Source: Microvirga arabica (GTDB taxonomy: Bacteria > Pseudomonadota > Alphaproteobacteria > Rhizobiales > Beijerinckiaceae). Taken from it: 64,000 nt of DNA. Under the pieces are notes generated by a model. That model saw nothing but the letters and a program-made list of their open reading frames with translations, did no database searches and had not been told where the DNA came from. Position 1 is the stretch's first letter. Every line of letters begins with the position of its first letter. Position numbers and translations under genes: made by a program. Positions 31,962 through 40,994 of the stretch are shown here, in pieces. The stretch lies in contig NZ_JAFBID010000003.1 in assembly GCF_016811235.1 (NCBI RefSeq), positions 1-64,000 on the forward strand. The letters run 5' to 3'.

Positions 31962-33536
31962 TCAGAAGAGAGCGCCCTGCTCCTCCGCGGCCACGATCCT
32001 GGGCTTCGCAGGCCTCGGCCGCGAACCGATGCGCCCGCCGGTGGCGTCAGCCTTGCCGTCGGCGAATTCGAGCATCAGCGCCTGTCCGTCATGCACAGCC
32101 TCGGCAGAATTGAGCGGCCGCCCGTCCGCATCACGCACGAGGGCGAAGCCGCGCTTGAGCACCGACTTGTAGCTCAGGCTGTCGAAGAGCTTGGATACCG
32201 CCTCCAGCCGGTCGGACTTGCGGGCGATCTGGCCTTGCAATGCAGGGACAAGCCGCTCGGCCACCCGCTGGGCCGTCTCGGAGGCCTGCGCCAGGCGCGT
32301 CCTCTCGGCTCGAAGAAGAGTCTGGCGGGAAACGGCAAGCCTTTCTCCCGTCTGCTTCAGCGTTTCACCCTTCAGCAGAATGGAGCGGCAGACCGCATTG
32401 TGGGGGCGCGGCCCCACCGCATCGAGGCGGGCGCGCATGCGGGCCACGTTCGCCACCGGGGACACATGGGCGAGCTGGCGCGCCAGCTTGAGCAGCCGCT
32501 CCTCGTGCCCGCGGGCATTGCGGGAGAGCGCCGGATAGAGCTTGGTGGCGGCAAGATCGAGCCGCTGGCGCTTGGGCGAGAACAGCGCCTCCGCGCTCGG
32601 CATAGCCCGGGTCGTGGCGCGCAGGTCCGAGCGTCGCCGCTCGACGAGCCGCAGCGCCGCCTCCACATGGCGGCGGGACAGGTCGTTGACGGCGGCGATC
32701 AGCTCGACGCGCACCGGCACCACCATCTCGGCCGCCCCTGTGGGCGTCGGCGCGCGCACGTCGGCGGCATGATCGATCAGGGTCGTGTCGGTCTCGTGGC
32801 CGACCGCCGAGACGAGCGGAATGTCGCTCTCGGCCGCGGCACGAACCACGACCTCCTCGTTGAAGCCCCACAGATCCTCAATGGACCCGCCGCCGCGGGC
32901 GACGATCAGCACATCGGGACGCGGGATCCGCCCACCGGGCTCAAGAGCGTTGAAGCCCCGGATGGCGGCGGCGACCTCGGCCGCGCAGGTCTCGCCCTGC
33001 ACCCGCACCGGCCACACCAGCACCCGGCGCGGGAAGCGGTCCTCCAGCCGGTGGAGGATGTCGCGGATCACCGCGCCCGTCGGCGAAGTGACGACGCCGA
33101 CCATCTGCGGCAGAAACGGCAGGCGCCGCTTGCGCTCGGGAGCGAAAAGCCCCTCCGCGTTGAGCTTGCGGCGGCGCTCTTCCAAAAGCGCCATGAGCGC
33201 CCCGATGCCGGCGGGCTCAAGGCTTTCGACGACGATCTGGTACTTGGACGAGCCCGGGAACGTGGTGATGCGCCCGGTGGCGATGACCTCCATCCCCTCC
33301 TCGGGCCGGATCCTGAGCTTGGAGAAGGCGCCCTTCCAGATCACCGCATCGATGCGGGCATTCTGGTCCTTGATGCAGAAATAGGCGTGCCCCGACGAAT
33401 GCGGACCGCGATAGCCCGACACCTCGCCGCGCAGGCGCACATGGCCGAACGCATCCTCCAGGGTGCGCTTGAGGGCGCCCGCGAGATCGGAGACCGACCA
33501 TTCCTGGGCATTCGAGGGGGCTTTGTCTGCGAACAT
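31962..33536 (-). CDS. xseA: exodeoxyribonuclease VII large subunit
   Basis: Catalytic subunit of ExoVII, which degrades single-stranded DNA in both directions and helps in recombination and mismatch repair. The 524-aa protein has an N-terminal OB-fold (VRLRGEVSGYRGPHSSGHAY, FCIKDQNARIDAVIWKG), the conserved GVVTSPTGAVIRDILHRL, the active-site region DVLIVARGGGSIEDLWGFNEE and VSAVGHETDTTLID, then a long helical segment (about 270-430) and KRGFALVRDADGRP at the C terminus. The small subunit xseB is not in the window. Confidence 0.95.
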   Translation of the reverse strand: MFADKAPSNAQEWSVSDLAGALKRTLEDAFGHVRLRGEVSGYRGPHSSGHAYFCIKDQNARIDAVIWKGAFSKLRIRPEEGMEVIATGRITTFPGSSKYQIVVESLEPAGIGALMALLEERRRKLNAEGLFAPERKRRLPFLPQMVGVVTSPTGAVIRDILHRLEDRFPRRVLVWPVRVQGETCAAEVAAAIRGFNALEPGGRIPRPDVLIVARGGGSIEDLWGFNEEVVVRAAAESDIPLVSAVGHETDTTLIDHAADVRAPTPTGAAEMVVPVRVELIAAVNDLSRRHVEAALRLVERRRSDLRATTRAMPSAEALFSPKRQRLDLAATKLYPALSRNARGHEERLLKLARQLAHVSPVANVARMRARLDAVGPRPHNAVCRSILLKGETLKQTGERLAVSRQTLLRAERTRLAQASETAQRVAERLVPALQGQIARKSDRLEAVSKLFDSLSYKSVLKRGFALVRDADGRPLNSAEAVHDGQALMLEFADGKADATGGRIGSRPRPAKPRIVAAEEQGALF

Positions 33537-33699
33537 GCCGTGAACCTAATCCGCCCCCAGGGGGTCTGCCAAGGGCGCGGGCGCAACAGGCGGCGACAAC
33601 GGCAACCTATCCCCTGAGGATTTCGCCGCGCCTCGAGGCCACTTGTTATCTGCCATCCGATATGAAACTTTGTTCTATAGTTCACATCGGCGGTTTTTG

Positions 33700-34131
33700 A
33701 TGCTGCGTCACCTGTCTACCCTGATTGTTTCATTGGGCCTTTCTGCTTGCACCACGAGCGGATCTCAAAAACCTGAGATTGACGGGCATCAAGAGAGTCT
33801 CCGCACGGCAATAGCCCGTCTCACTCTGCAGACACCTGAATTTGGCTCGATCTCTGTCATCAAAGCCAAAATCATCAATGCCCGCATCAGCGCACCTTTG
33901 GAGAAGCGCGAGGCCTTTTCGGGCGAGGCATACACCTCCTATTGCATACACGGCGCCATCGAAAACCCGCTCTTCCCAATTCACCAGCAGGCCTACGCGG
34001 AAGCTCAGATCAAGGAACGTGGCGGTCAGCGCAAAATTCAAATCCACGCGAGCAGGCTGGCCTGTGGAGGCTCTGGCTTCGAGCCTTTTCCGGAAATCGA
34101 AGAGCTAAGTATCGCACGCTATCGTTCTTGA
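33700..34131 (+). CDS. small putative lipoprotein
   Basis: 143-aa protein with a lipoprotein signal peptide: MLRHLSTLIVSLGLSAC, where LSAC is the lipobox and Cys17 the likely lipidated residue. Ser/Thr after Cys would direct it to the outer membrane under the usual +2 rule. The mature part has mixed alpha/beta character with two further cysteines (TSYCIHGA, ASRLACGGSG). ATG 33700 is favoured because the longer frame lacks a signal peptide. Base composition is noticeably lower in GC than neighbouring genes, a possible sign of acquisition. No family recognised. Confidence 0.6.
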   Translation: MLRHLSTLIVSLGLSACTTSGSQKPEIDGHQESLRTAIARLTLQTPEFGSISVIKAKIINARISAPLEKREAFSGEAYTSYCIHGAIENPLFPIHQQAYAEAQIKERGGQRKIQIHASRLACGGSGFEPFPEIEELSIARYRS

Positions 34132-34401
34132 GACCCTCGGCTTCCAGGCTAAACCGGGGATAGCCAATTACGCTGTCTCTTGATCAGACCACAGGCCTTA
34201 GGAATCGTATTGGCTATGGTTTACATCCTGCTGGTCTATCTCCCGCTCCCTGGGCTTTTGACTCAGTGTTTGTGTGACCGTCTTCGGCTTCTGCAAGTGA
34301 AGCGCTCAGCGAACCTTTCCAACAACTCGCTTGAGGATTCAATTTGCGCCTGAGCTTCGGACCCCTTAATGCCTGCTGCCGCAGCATAGGGAGGCAAGCC
34401 C

Positions 34402-35679
34402 ATGAACATTCTTCTCATCGGTTCCGGCGGACGGGAGCATGCCCTGGCCCGCGGCCTCCAGGCGAGCCCTCTCTGCGATAAGCTCCTGATCGCTCCCGGC
34501 AATCCCGGCACGGCGCAGCACGGCACCAACGTGGTCCTGGATGTCACCGACCATCGGGCGGTGATCGATTTCTGCCGGGTGATGAAGATCGATTTCGTCG
34601 TAGTCGGGCCGGAGGCGCCCCTCGTGGCCGGGCTCGTGGACGACTTGCAGGCCGCCGGCATCAAGGCCTTCGGACCGAGCAAGGCCGCCGCCCAGCTTGA
34701 AGGCTCCAAGGCCTTCACCAAGGATCTCTGCGCCGAGTTCAACATCCCCACCGCTGCCTACAGGCGCTTCACCAATGCAGAGACGGCGAAAACCTATGTG
34801 CGCAGCTACGGCGTGCCGATCGTGGTGAAGGCGGACGGCCTGGCTGCCGGAAAGGGCGTGGTGGTGGCCATGTCCTTCGAGGAAGCGGAGGCCGCCATCG
34901 ACATGATGATCGGCGGCGGCCTGGGTGCTGCCGGGGCCGAGGTGGTGATCGAAGCCTTTCTCGAGGGCGAGGAGGCGAGCTTCTTTGCGCTCTGCGACGG
35001 CACCCGCGCCATTCCCTTCGGCACGGCTCAGGACCACAAGCGCGTGTTCGACGGCGACAAAGGCCCGAACACGGGCGGCATGGGCGCCTATTCGCCTGCC
35101 GCCGTGCTGACGCCGGACCTGCAGGCGCGCGTCATGCGGGAGATCATCGAGCCGACCCTTGCGGGCATGAAGGCACGGGGTACGCCCTATACGGGCATTC
35201 TCTATGCCGGCCTCATGCTTACCCAGAATGGGCCGCAGCTCATCGAATACAATGCCCGTCTCGGCGATCCCGAAACCCAGGTGCTGCTGCCGCGCCTGAG
35301 ATCCGACCTTGTCGCCGCGCTGCTCGCCGCCTGCGACGGCATGCTGAACAGCATCTCGCTGCAATGGTCGGATGCGGCAGCGCTCACCGTCGTGATGGCG
35401 GCCAAGGGTTATCCCGGCACCGTCGAGAAAGGCTCGCAGATCAGTGACATCGATCGGGCCGAGGAACTCAACGACGTGATCGTCTTCCATGCCGGCACGA
35501 AGCAGGACGGCGACCGGATCGTCGCCTATGGAGGGCGGGTGCTCAACGTGACCGCCCTCGGCGCCACCATCACCGAGGCTCAGCGAAAGGCCTACGAGGC
35601 CGTGGACAGGATCGACTGGCCCGAGGGCTTCTGCCGCCGCGACATCGGCTGGCGGGCAGTGGAGCGTGAGCAGGGTTGA
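34402..35679 (+). CDS. purD: phosphoribosylamine-glycine ligase
   Basis: Second step of purine biosynthesis (GAR synthetase): joins glycine to 5-phosphoribosylamine with ATP. The 425-aa ATP-grasp protein begins [19 protein letters not shown], contains [18 protein letters not shown] (ATP-binding lysines), the diagnostic [22 protein letters not shown], and the Mg-binding [14 protein letters not shown]. The late [13 protein letters not shown] belongs to the C-terminal barrel domain. A GGGAGGCAAGCCC stretch precedes the ATG. It is monocistronic here; other pur genes are outside the window. Confidence 0.97.
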   Translation: MNILLIGSGGREHALARGLQASPLCDKLLIAPGNPGTAQHGTNVVLDVTDHRAVIDFCRVMKIDFVVVGPEAPLVAGLVDDLQAAGIKAFGPSKAAAQLEGSKAFTKDLCAEFNIPTAAYRRFTNAETAKTYVRSYGVPIVVKADGLAAGKGVVVAMSFEEAEAAIDMMIGGGLGAAGAEVVIEAFLEGEEASFFALCDGTRAIPFGTAQDHKRVFDGDKGPNTGGMGAYSPAAVLTPDLQARVMREIIEPTLAGMKARGTPYTGILYAGLMLTQNGPQLIEYNARLGDPETQVLLPRLRSDLVAALLAACDGMLNSISLQWSDAAALTVVMAAKGYPGTVEKGSQISDIDRAEELNDVIVFHAGTKQDGDRIVAYGGRVLNVTALGATITEAQRKAYEAVDRIDWPEGFCRRDIGWRAVEREQG

Positions 35680-35827
35680 TACGCACCTACCCCTATTGAC
35701 TGATAACGTTAGGTAAGTTTTCTCTCGTCCGAGTTGCGCCTCTTTTTCCAGGGCCGCTGAATCAACTTTGGGGATTGGCGCTCTAGCTTATTATGGAGGT
35801 CATTTCATAACGCTGAGCGGCTGCCCC

Positions 35828-36742
35828 ATGAGCGATGATCTCTTCCCCGGTTTCGAGAGCCACTGGATCGACACCGAAGTTGGGCGCATCTTCGCGCGCA
35901 GCAAGGGCAGCGGGAAGCCGCTGGTGCTGCTGCACGGTTTTCCACAGACGCATGCCATGTGGCACCACCTGGCACCGACGCTCGCCGAGACCCACACGGT
36001 CGTCTGCATGGACCTGCGCGGCTATGGCTGGTCCACGGCGCCCAGAGGGGATGCAAAGCACGAGGCCTATTGCAAGCGCACCATGGGCCGCGACGTGATC
36101 GACGTCATGGAAGCCTTAGGGCATGTGCACTTCGCCGTCGTCGGGCATGATCGCGGCGCACGTGTCGGCTACCGGCTCGCGCTGGATTATCCGGGCCGTG
36201 TCGAGCGCCTCGCGCTGCTCGATATCCTGCCCACCTATCACGTCTGGGAGCAGATGCGGGCCGGCGCGATCCCGGAAGCGCACTGGGGCTATCTCTCTCA
36301 ACCTTATCCCAGGCCGGAGGAGGAGATCGGACGCGATCCGATTCCGTATTTCGAAGGATTGATGCGGCAATGGTCCGCCGCCGGCGACCTCAGCGCTTTC
36401 GATCATCGGGCGCTGGAAGCCTACTGGCAGAGCTGCAACGAACCCACCCGCATCCACGCATTCTGTGAGGATTATCGCGCCGGCGCCACGCAGGACGTCG
36501 AAGCCGATGAGGCCGACCTTGCCGCCGGCAAGACGATCGCCTGCCCGACATACCTGATCTGGAGTGATTTCTATCTCGTCAGCGGCCCGATGGGCCACGC
36601 GCAGAAGCCGATCGATATCTGGCGCCGCAGCTTTGCGCCCAAGGCGAATGGCATCGGCGTGACATCGGGGCACTTCGTGGCGGAAGAAAACCCAAGCGCA
36701 ACCCTGGAGGCACTGCAGACCTTCCTCTCAGCTGAACCCTGA
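35828..36742 (+). CDS. alpha/beta hydrolase, fluoroacetate dehalogenase-like
   Basis: 304-aa alpha/beta hydrolase closely resembling fluoroacetate dehalogenases. In order: oxyanion region LLHGFPQTHAMWH (34-46), nucleophile Asp108 in VVGHDRGARVGYRLALDYP with the carboxylate-binding Arg109 and Arg112, acidic residue Asp132 in LLDILPTYHVW, the fluoride-pocket pair His152-Trp153 (EAHWGYL), CEDYRAGA, and catalytic His in TSGHFVAEENP. All of these occur in the characterised enzyme of Rhodopseudomonas palustris as I recall it. One expected Tyr shortly after CEDYRAGA appears as Thr, so activity is not certain; haloacetate or another small ester or halide is possible. Confidence 0.8.
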   Translation: MSDDLFPGFESHWIDTEVGRIFARSKGSGKPLVLLHGFPQTHAMWHHLAPTLAETHTVVCMDLRGYGWSTAPRGDAKHEAYCKRTMGRDVIDVMEALGHVHFAVVGHDRGARVGYRLALDYPGRVERLALLDILPTYHVWEQMRAGAIPEAHWGYLSQPYPRPEEEIGRDPIPYFEGLMRQWSAAGDLSAFDHRALEAYWQSCNEPTRIHAFCEDYRAGATQDVEADEADLAAGKTIACPTYLIWSDFYLVSGPMGHAQKPIDIWRRSFAPKANGIGVTSGHFVAEENPSATLEALQTFLSAEP

Positions 36743-36775
36743 CGATCTGCATCGGCTCACGCATCCGTAGAGAGA

Positions 36776-36801
36776 GGAACCTGTGATGCAAGCGGCACGT
36801 T
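36776..36801 (+). promoter_or_regulatory. EcfG (general stress sigma factor) promoter
   Basis: GGAAC at 36776-36780, a 17-base spacer, and CGTT at 36798-36801, the EcfG consensus. Transcription would begin near 36808, about 20 bases before ATG 36828. This favours ATG 36828 over the in-frame GTG/ATG at 36783/36786, which lie within the promoter. Confidence 0.75.
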
Positions 36802-36827
36802 CCACCGCTGCAGACAGGATCCCTTTC

Positions 36828-37253
36828 ATGGCCAAGCATATTTCAGACCAGCCGAACGCGCAGGACTCATTGTCCGACACTGAAGTCATTCCCATCACGG
36901 AAGAAGAACTGCGCCTCGACAAGCGAGAGGTCATAACGGGCAAGGTTCGTGTCCGGACCAGCGTCGATGTCGAGACGGAGCTGGTCAAGGCCACGCTCGA
37001 AGGCGAGACCATCGAGGTGACCCGTGTTCCCGTCGACCGGATCGTCGAGCGCGCTCCCGAGGTTCGCACCGAGAACGATGTGACGATCATTCCCATCCTC
37101 GAGGAAGTTCTTGTCGTCGAGAAGCGCCTTGTCCTGAAAGAAGAACTGCACCTTCACAGGCGCAGGACCACTGAGAACGTCGAAGCTCCGGTGGAGCTTC
37201 GCAAGCAACGCGCCGTGATCGAGCGTGTGCCTTCCGACGATACGAACACATGA
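36828..37253 (+). CDS. DUF2382 stress-response protein (short form)
   Basis: 141-aa acidic/basic protein of the DUF2382 (YsnF-like) family. It has the repeated pattern DTEVIPITEEELRLDKREVI ... RVRTSVDVETELV, then IEVTRVPVDRIVE and a second similar half NDVTIIPILEEVLVVEKRLVLKEELHLHRR. DUF2382 proteins are stress-induced and of unknown biochemical role. The EcfG promoter just upstream sets both the start and the likely regulation by the general stress response. A second, longer DUF2382 protein follows 164 bases downstream. Confidence 0.82.
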   Translation: MAKHISDQPNAQDSLSDTEVIPITEEELRLDKREVITGKVRVRTSVDVETELVKATLEGETIEVTRVPVDRIVERAPEVRTENDVTIIPILEEVLVVEKRLVLKEELHLHRRRTTENVEAPVELRKQRAVIERVPSDDTNT

Positions 37254-37417
37254 AAGCACGCGTGAGCAGCTTATCCGTAGGAACGAAGTCGACGAGCAGC
37301 AATTGACAGAGCAATGCGTCTGGCGCCGCGATTTTCAGTGATGCGGCACAAGCATTCTGAAGCACCGACATGTTTAGCAACCAAGCTGCCTTTGACAGCC
37401 TAGGGAGATTTTGCGCA

Positions 37418-38356
37418 ATGGCCAAGACTGTAACCTGCCTCTTCGGCAGCGACTCTCAAGCTTCTTCCATCGTCCGTGAGCTGGAGCAATCGGGCATTTC
37501 GCAAGGCAAGATCTGCCTGTTCACCGCCTCCGGCAACAACCGTACTTGGGATGGCACCAGCGGCTTCGATGAGAGCTCCAGCGGATCGCATCATGACCGT
37601 GTCGAGAACTACCTGACCGCGAACGGCGTGCCGCACGACGATGCCCGCGCCTATGCGGAAGGCGTACGCCGCGGCCATGCTCTTATTGCCGTGCGCTGCG
37701 ACGATGACGAGGTTGATCGCGTGGTCGATATTCTCGATGACGACGATGTTCTCGATCTCGACGAGCGGCAGGATGCCTGGCGGTCGGAAGGCTGGAACCA
37801 CCAGGGTTCGGGCGTTGCGGATCTGGGTGCCACGGCGACGACGTCGGCCGGCATGATGGGCAGCGGCATGACAGGCGGCAGCGCCATGCGCGATCGCGAC
37901 AACCTTCAGGATGATGGCCTTTACGCTCAGGGTAGCAGCTCGGATCGCGATGAGGTGATCCCGGTTGCCGAGGAAGAACTGCATGTGGGCAAGCGCGAGG
38001 TCAGCCACGGCCGCGTCCGCATCCGCTCCCACGTGACCGAGCGCCCCGTCGAGGAGCAGGTTTCTCTGAGAGAGGAACACGTGTCCGTCGAGCGCCGTCC
38101 GGCCGAGGGCACGCTGCGCACCGGCTCGATGAACGATGGCGACCTCTTCCGCGAGCGCTCCATCGAGATGGAGGAGCGTGCCGAAGAAGCCGTTGTCTCG
38201 AAGGAAGCCCGCGTGGTCGAGGAAGTGGTGGTGCGTAAGGACGCCGACCAGCGCACGCAAACGGTCTCCGACACGGTGCGCAAGACCGAGGTGGAGGTCG
38301 ACGACGAGCGCAGCGCCGGCATCTCGCGCACCGGCACCACCGACAAGAACCGCTAG
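37418..38356 (+). CDS. DUF2382 stress-response protein with N-terminal YflT-like domain
   Basis: 312-aa protein. The N-terminal part (about 1-115: TVTCLFGSDSQASSIVREL, HDDARAYAEGVRRGHALIAV) looks like the general-stress YflT domain. Residues about 186-240 (DEVIPVAEEELHVGKREVSHGRVRIRSHV, interrupted here for reading) and the following EEQVSLREEHVSVERRP are DUF2382. The tail is acidic and lysine/glutamate-rich (about 250-312). ATG 37418 has GGGAG upstream. It probably shares the stress regulon of the gene before it, but I see no EcfG consensus of its own. A strong terminator follows. Confidence 0.82.
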   Translation: MAKTVTCLFGSDSQASSIVRELEQSGISQGKICLFTASGNNRTWDGTSGFDESSSGSHHDRVENYLTANGVPHDDARAYAEGVRRGHALIAVRCDDDEVDRVVDILDDDDVLDLDERQDAWRSEGWNHQGSGVADLGATATTSAGMMGSGMTGGSAMRDRDNLQDDGLYAQGSSSDRDEVIPVAEEELHVGKREVSHGRVRIRSHVTERPVEEQVSLREEHVSVERRPAEGTLRTGSMNDGDLFRERSIEMEERAEEAVVSKEARVVEEVVVRKDADQRTQTVSDTVRKTEVEVDDERSAGISRTGTTDKNR

Positions 38357-38377
38357 CTCGGCTTCATAAGGTGAGAG

Positions 38378-38407
38378 AAAGCCCGGGGCGCATCGCTCCG
38401 GGCTTTT
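38378..38407 (+). terminator. rho-independent terminator after the DUF2382 gene
   Basis: AAAGCCCGG (38378-38386) pairs with CCGGGCTTT (38398-38406), followed by TTT. It lies between the convergent DUF2382 and tadA genes and may serve both strands. Confidence 0.8.
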
Positions 38408-38418
38408 TCATGCCGTTG

Positions 38419-38898
38419 TCACCGCCGTCCCTCAAAGAACTCCCGCAGCAAGGCAGCCGCCTCGCCTTCCCTGATGCCGCCATAGACCTCAGGGGCGTGG
38501 TGGCAGGTGGGCTGGTCGAAGAAGCGCACGCCGTTGTCGACCGCCCCGCCCTTCGGATCATGGGCTGCGTAATAGACCCGGCGGATGCGGGCGAAGGAGA
38601 TCGCCCCGGCGCACATGGTGCAGGGCTCGAGCGTCACGTAGAGATCGCAGCCGGAGAGACGCTCGTCGTCGAGGGCCTCGCAGGCCCGGCGGATGGCGAG
38701 CATCTCGGCATGGGCGGAAGGGTCGCGCAGCTCCCGCGGCCGATTGCCGGCGGAGGCGACGATGCGGCCGTCCCTGACAATTGCGGCCCCCACGGGCACC
38801 TCCCCGCGTGCGGCCGCGGCGCGGGCCTCGGCGAAGGCCACGCTCATGGAGTCTTGTCCATGGGGATCAATGGGGTTTGAACCGGCGTTGTCCGTCAC
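38419..38898 (-). CDS. tadA: tRNA-specific adenosine deaminase
   Basis: Zinc hydrolase converting adenosine-34 to inosine in the wobble position of tRNA-Arg. The 159-aa protein has the cytidine-deaminase-fold motifs SAHAEMLAI (Zn His and catalytic Glu) and LEPCTMCAGAI (two Zn cysteines), plus EVPVGAAIV at the N terminus. A shorter start at Met18 is possible (38847). It is divergent from rluB (38954), a frequent arrangement in this group, with only 55 bases between the starts. Confidence 0.92.
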   Translation of the reverse strand: MTDNAGSNPIDPHGQDSMSVAFAEARAAAARGEVPVGAAIVRDGRIVASAGNRPRELRDPSAHAEMLAIRRACEALDDERLSGCDLYVTLEPCTMCAGAISFARIRRVYYAAHDPKGGAVDNGVRFFDQPTCHHAPEVYGGIREGEAAALLREFFEGRR

Positions 38899-38953
38899 GT
38901 GCGTTTGCCCCTTACCTCTCGCTTCTCTACCGCTCCTCTGCTATCAGGCTCTC

Positions 38954-40981
38954 ATGACCGACAGCAACGACGATAATCGCAGGGGCCGTCCGCCGGGACG
39001 CTCCGACCGCAGCCGCACCTCCGGTGACAGGCCCCGCAAACCTCGCGAAGGTGGCGAGCGCCCCTTCCGCGCCCGTGGCGACGATGACCGCCCGCGCAAG
39101 CCCCGCGACGCCGGAGACAAACCTTTCCGCAGCCGCGATGGGGACAAGCCTTTCCGCCCACGCCCTGCGGGAGACAAGCCGTTCCGCAGCCGGGACAATG
39201 ACGAGCGTCCCCGCCGCTCCGAGGGCGGCGACAAGCCGTTCCGCCCTCGCGGCGAAGGCGGCGACAAGCCCTTCCGTCCGCGTCGTGAGGAGGGCGACCG
39301 TCCCTTCCGGGGCCGTGGCGGCGACGAGCGCCCGCGCCGGTTTGATCGCGCGAGCGAGGATCGCCCGCGCCGCGCCCGTGAGGAGCAGCCTGCGGTGCAG
39401 GCCGAGCCGCAGGAGCCGGTGGAGGACCGTATCGCCAAGGTGATTGCCCGCGCGGGCGTTGCCTCGCGCCGCGACGCGGAGGTTCTGATCGCGGAAGGCC
39501 GCGTGACTCTCAACGGCAAGGTGCTGGAGAGCCCCGCCGTCAACGTGACCGCCGCCGATACGATCACCGTGGACGGCGAGCCCCTGCCCGCCAAGGAGCG
39601 CACGCGCCTGTGGCTCTTCCACAAGCCGCGCGGTCTCGTGACCACGGCCAAGGACCCGGAGGGACGCCCCACCGTGTTCGACAACCTGCCCGAGGATCTG
39701 CCCCGCGTGGTGGCGGTGGGCCGGCTCGACATCAACACGGAAGGGCTGCTGCTGCTCACCAATGACGGTGGCCTCGCCCGCGTCATCGCCCATCCGGACA
39801 CCGGCTGGCTGCGCCGCTACAAGGTGCGCGCCCACGGCGAAGTGAACCAGGCCGATCTGGACGGCCTTCGCGACGGCATCACCATCGACGGCATCGACTA
39901 CGGGCCCATCGAGGCGCGCCTCGACCGCATCCAGGGCGACAACGCCTGGATCACCATGGGCCTGCGCGAGGGCAAGAACCGCGAGATCAAGCGCATCCTG
40001 GAGCATATGGGCCTGCAGGTGAATCGCCTGATCCGCATGTCCTTCGGCCCGTTCCAACTCGGCGACCTCGAGGTCGGCTTGGTGGAAGAGGTGCGCACCA
40101 AGGTGCTCAAGGATCAGCTCGGGGCCGCGCTTGCGGTGGAAGCAGGCGTCGATTTCGAAAGCCCCGTGCGCGAGCCTATCGCGCCCTTCGGCTCGTCGAA
40201 GAAGGAACGCCCGGAGCGTGACGAGCGCCCGGCCCGCGCCTCCCGTGGGCGCGACGAGGAGCGTCCGCGCCGCCGTCGTGACGATGACGAACGGCCGTTC
40301 CGTGCCCGTGACGGCGAACGCCGCGGCCGCGACGAGGAGGAGCCCGCAAAGCGTCCCTCGCGCCTCGACCCGAAGCGCAGCGTGTGGCGCGCCGGCGAGA
40401 CCGACGAGGATGCGCCGAGCAGGAAGGTGCCGCGCCGCGGCGCCGATCCGCGCGAGGCCCGTGCTGCGTCCGGGGAGCGCCAGCGCGAACGCATGGGCGC
40501 GATTACCTCCAAGGAAGGCCGCAAGGTCCGGGTGGAGCGCCTGGTGCGCCAGCCCGAGGCGGAGGAAGCGCCCGCTCCGCGCAGGGGCCGCGGAACCTCG
40601 GCATCCCGCGATTGGGATCCGGTCGGCCGCACAGGCCGCGGCGGAGAGTCGGCAGGGCGTGCCCGCGAGGGTGGCGAACGCCCGCGCCGTCCCGGCGGCA
40701 ACCGCCCCTTCGGAGCCCGCGAAGGCGGCGAGAACAGCGTGTTCAAGCCGCGGGGCGAGCGTCCGTTCCGCTCCCGCGAGGGTGGCGACGACCGCCCCCG
40801 CCGCACCGAGGGAGACCGCCCGTTCCGCGCCCGCGGCGATGATGACCGTCCCCGCCGCGGCCCTCCGCGAGGCGGTGCCGGCGGTGGCTTCAAAGGCGGA
40901 CCCAGGGGTGCGTCCAAGGGAGGCGCCTCGAAGGGCGGCTTCAAAGGTGGTTCCAAGGGCGGGCCGCGCGGCCGCCGCTGA
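38954..40981 (+). CDS. rluB: 23S rRNA pseudouridine synthase B with long charged extensions
   Basis: 675-aa protein; typical RluB is about 250-300 aa. The core (about 157-400) carries an S4 domain (VIARAGVASRRDAEVLIAEG) and the catalytic GRLDINTEGLLLLTND with Asp259, isomerising U2605 of 23S rRNA. The N-terminal 155 residues are repeats of DKPFRxR / DRPRRxR type and the C-terminal 265 residues are similar Arg/Asp/Gly-rich repeats ending in glycine-lysine blocks (GGFKGGPRGASKGG...). These disordered extensions are likely to bind RNA. ATG 38954 is chosen because the frame upstream runs through tadA. rsmD follows 13 bases later. Confidence 0.92.
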   Translation: MTDSNDDNRRGRPPGRSDRSRTSGDRPRKPREGGERPFRARGDDDRPRKPRDAGDKPFRSRDGDKPFRPRPAGDKPFRSRDNDERPRRSEGGDKPFRPRGEGGDKPFRPRREEGDRPFRGRGGDERPRRFDRASEDRPRRAREEQPAVQAEPQEPVEDRIAKVIARAGVASRRDAEVLIAEGRVTLNGKVLESPAVNVTAADTITVDGEPLPAKERTRLWLFHKPRGLVTTAKDPEGRPTVFDNLPEDLPRVVAVGRLDINTEGLLLLTNDGGLARVIAHPDTGWLRRYKVRAHGEVNQADLDGLRDGITIDGIDYGPIEARLDRIQGDNAWITMGLREGKNREIKRILEHMGLQVNRLIRMSFGPFQLGDLEVGLVEEVRTKVLKDQLGAALAVEAGVDFESPVREPIAPFGSSKKERPERDERPARASRGRDEERPRRRRDDDERPFRARDGERRGRDEEEPAKRPSRLDPKRSVWRAGETDEDAPSRKVPRRGADPREARAASGERQRERMGAITSKEGRKVRVERLVRQPEAEEAPAPRRGRGTSASRDWDPVGRTGRGGESAGRAREGGERPRRPGGNRPFGAREGGENSVFKPRGERPFRSREGGDDRPRRTEGDRPFRARGDDDRPRRGPPRGGAGGGFKGGPRGASKGGASKGGFKGGSKGGPRGRR

Positions 40982-40994
40982 TAGGGGTTAAGCC

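Noticed and set aside
37280-37310. GGAACGAAG... as a further EcfG promoter for the longer DUF2382 gene
   Set aside because: The bases 16-17 positions downstream read AATT rather than CGTT, so the -10 element is missing.
40114-40956. Minus-strand open frame opposite the C-terminal extension of rluB
   Set aside because: Low-complexity Ser/Pro/Arg sequence produced by reading the repeats backward; the plus-strand frame is continuous with the RluB catalytic core.
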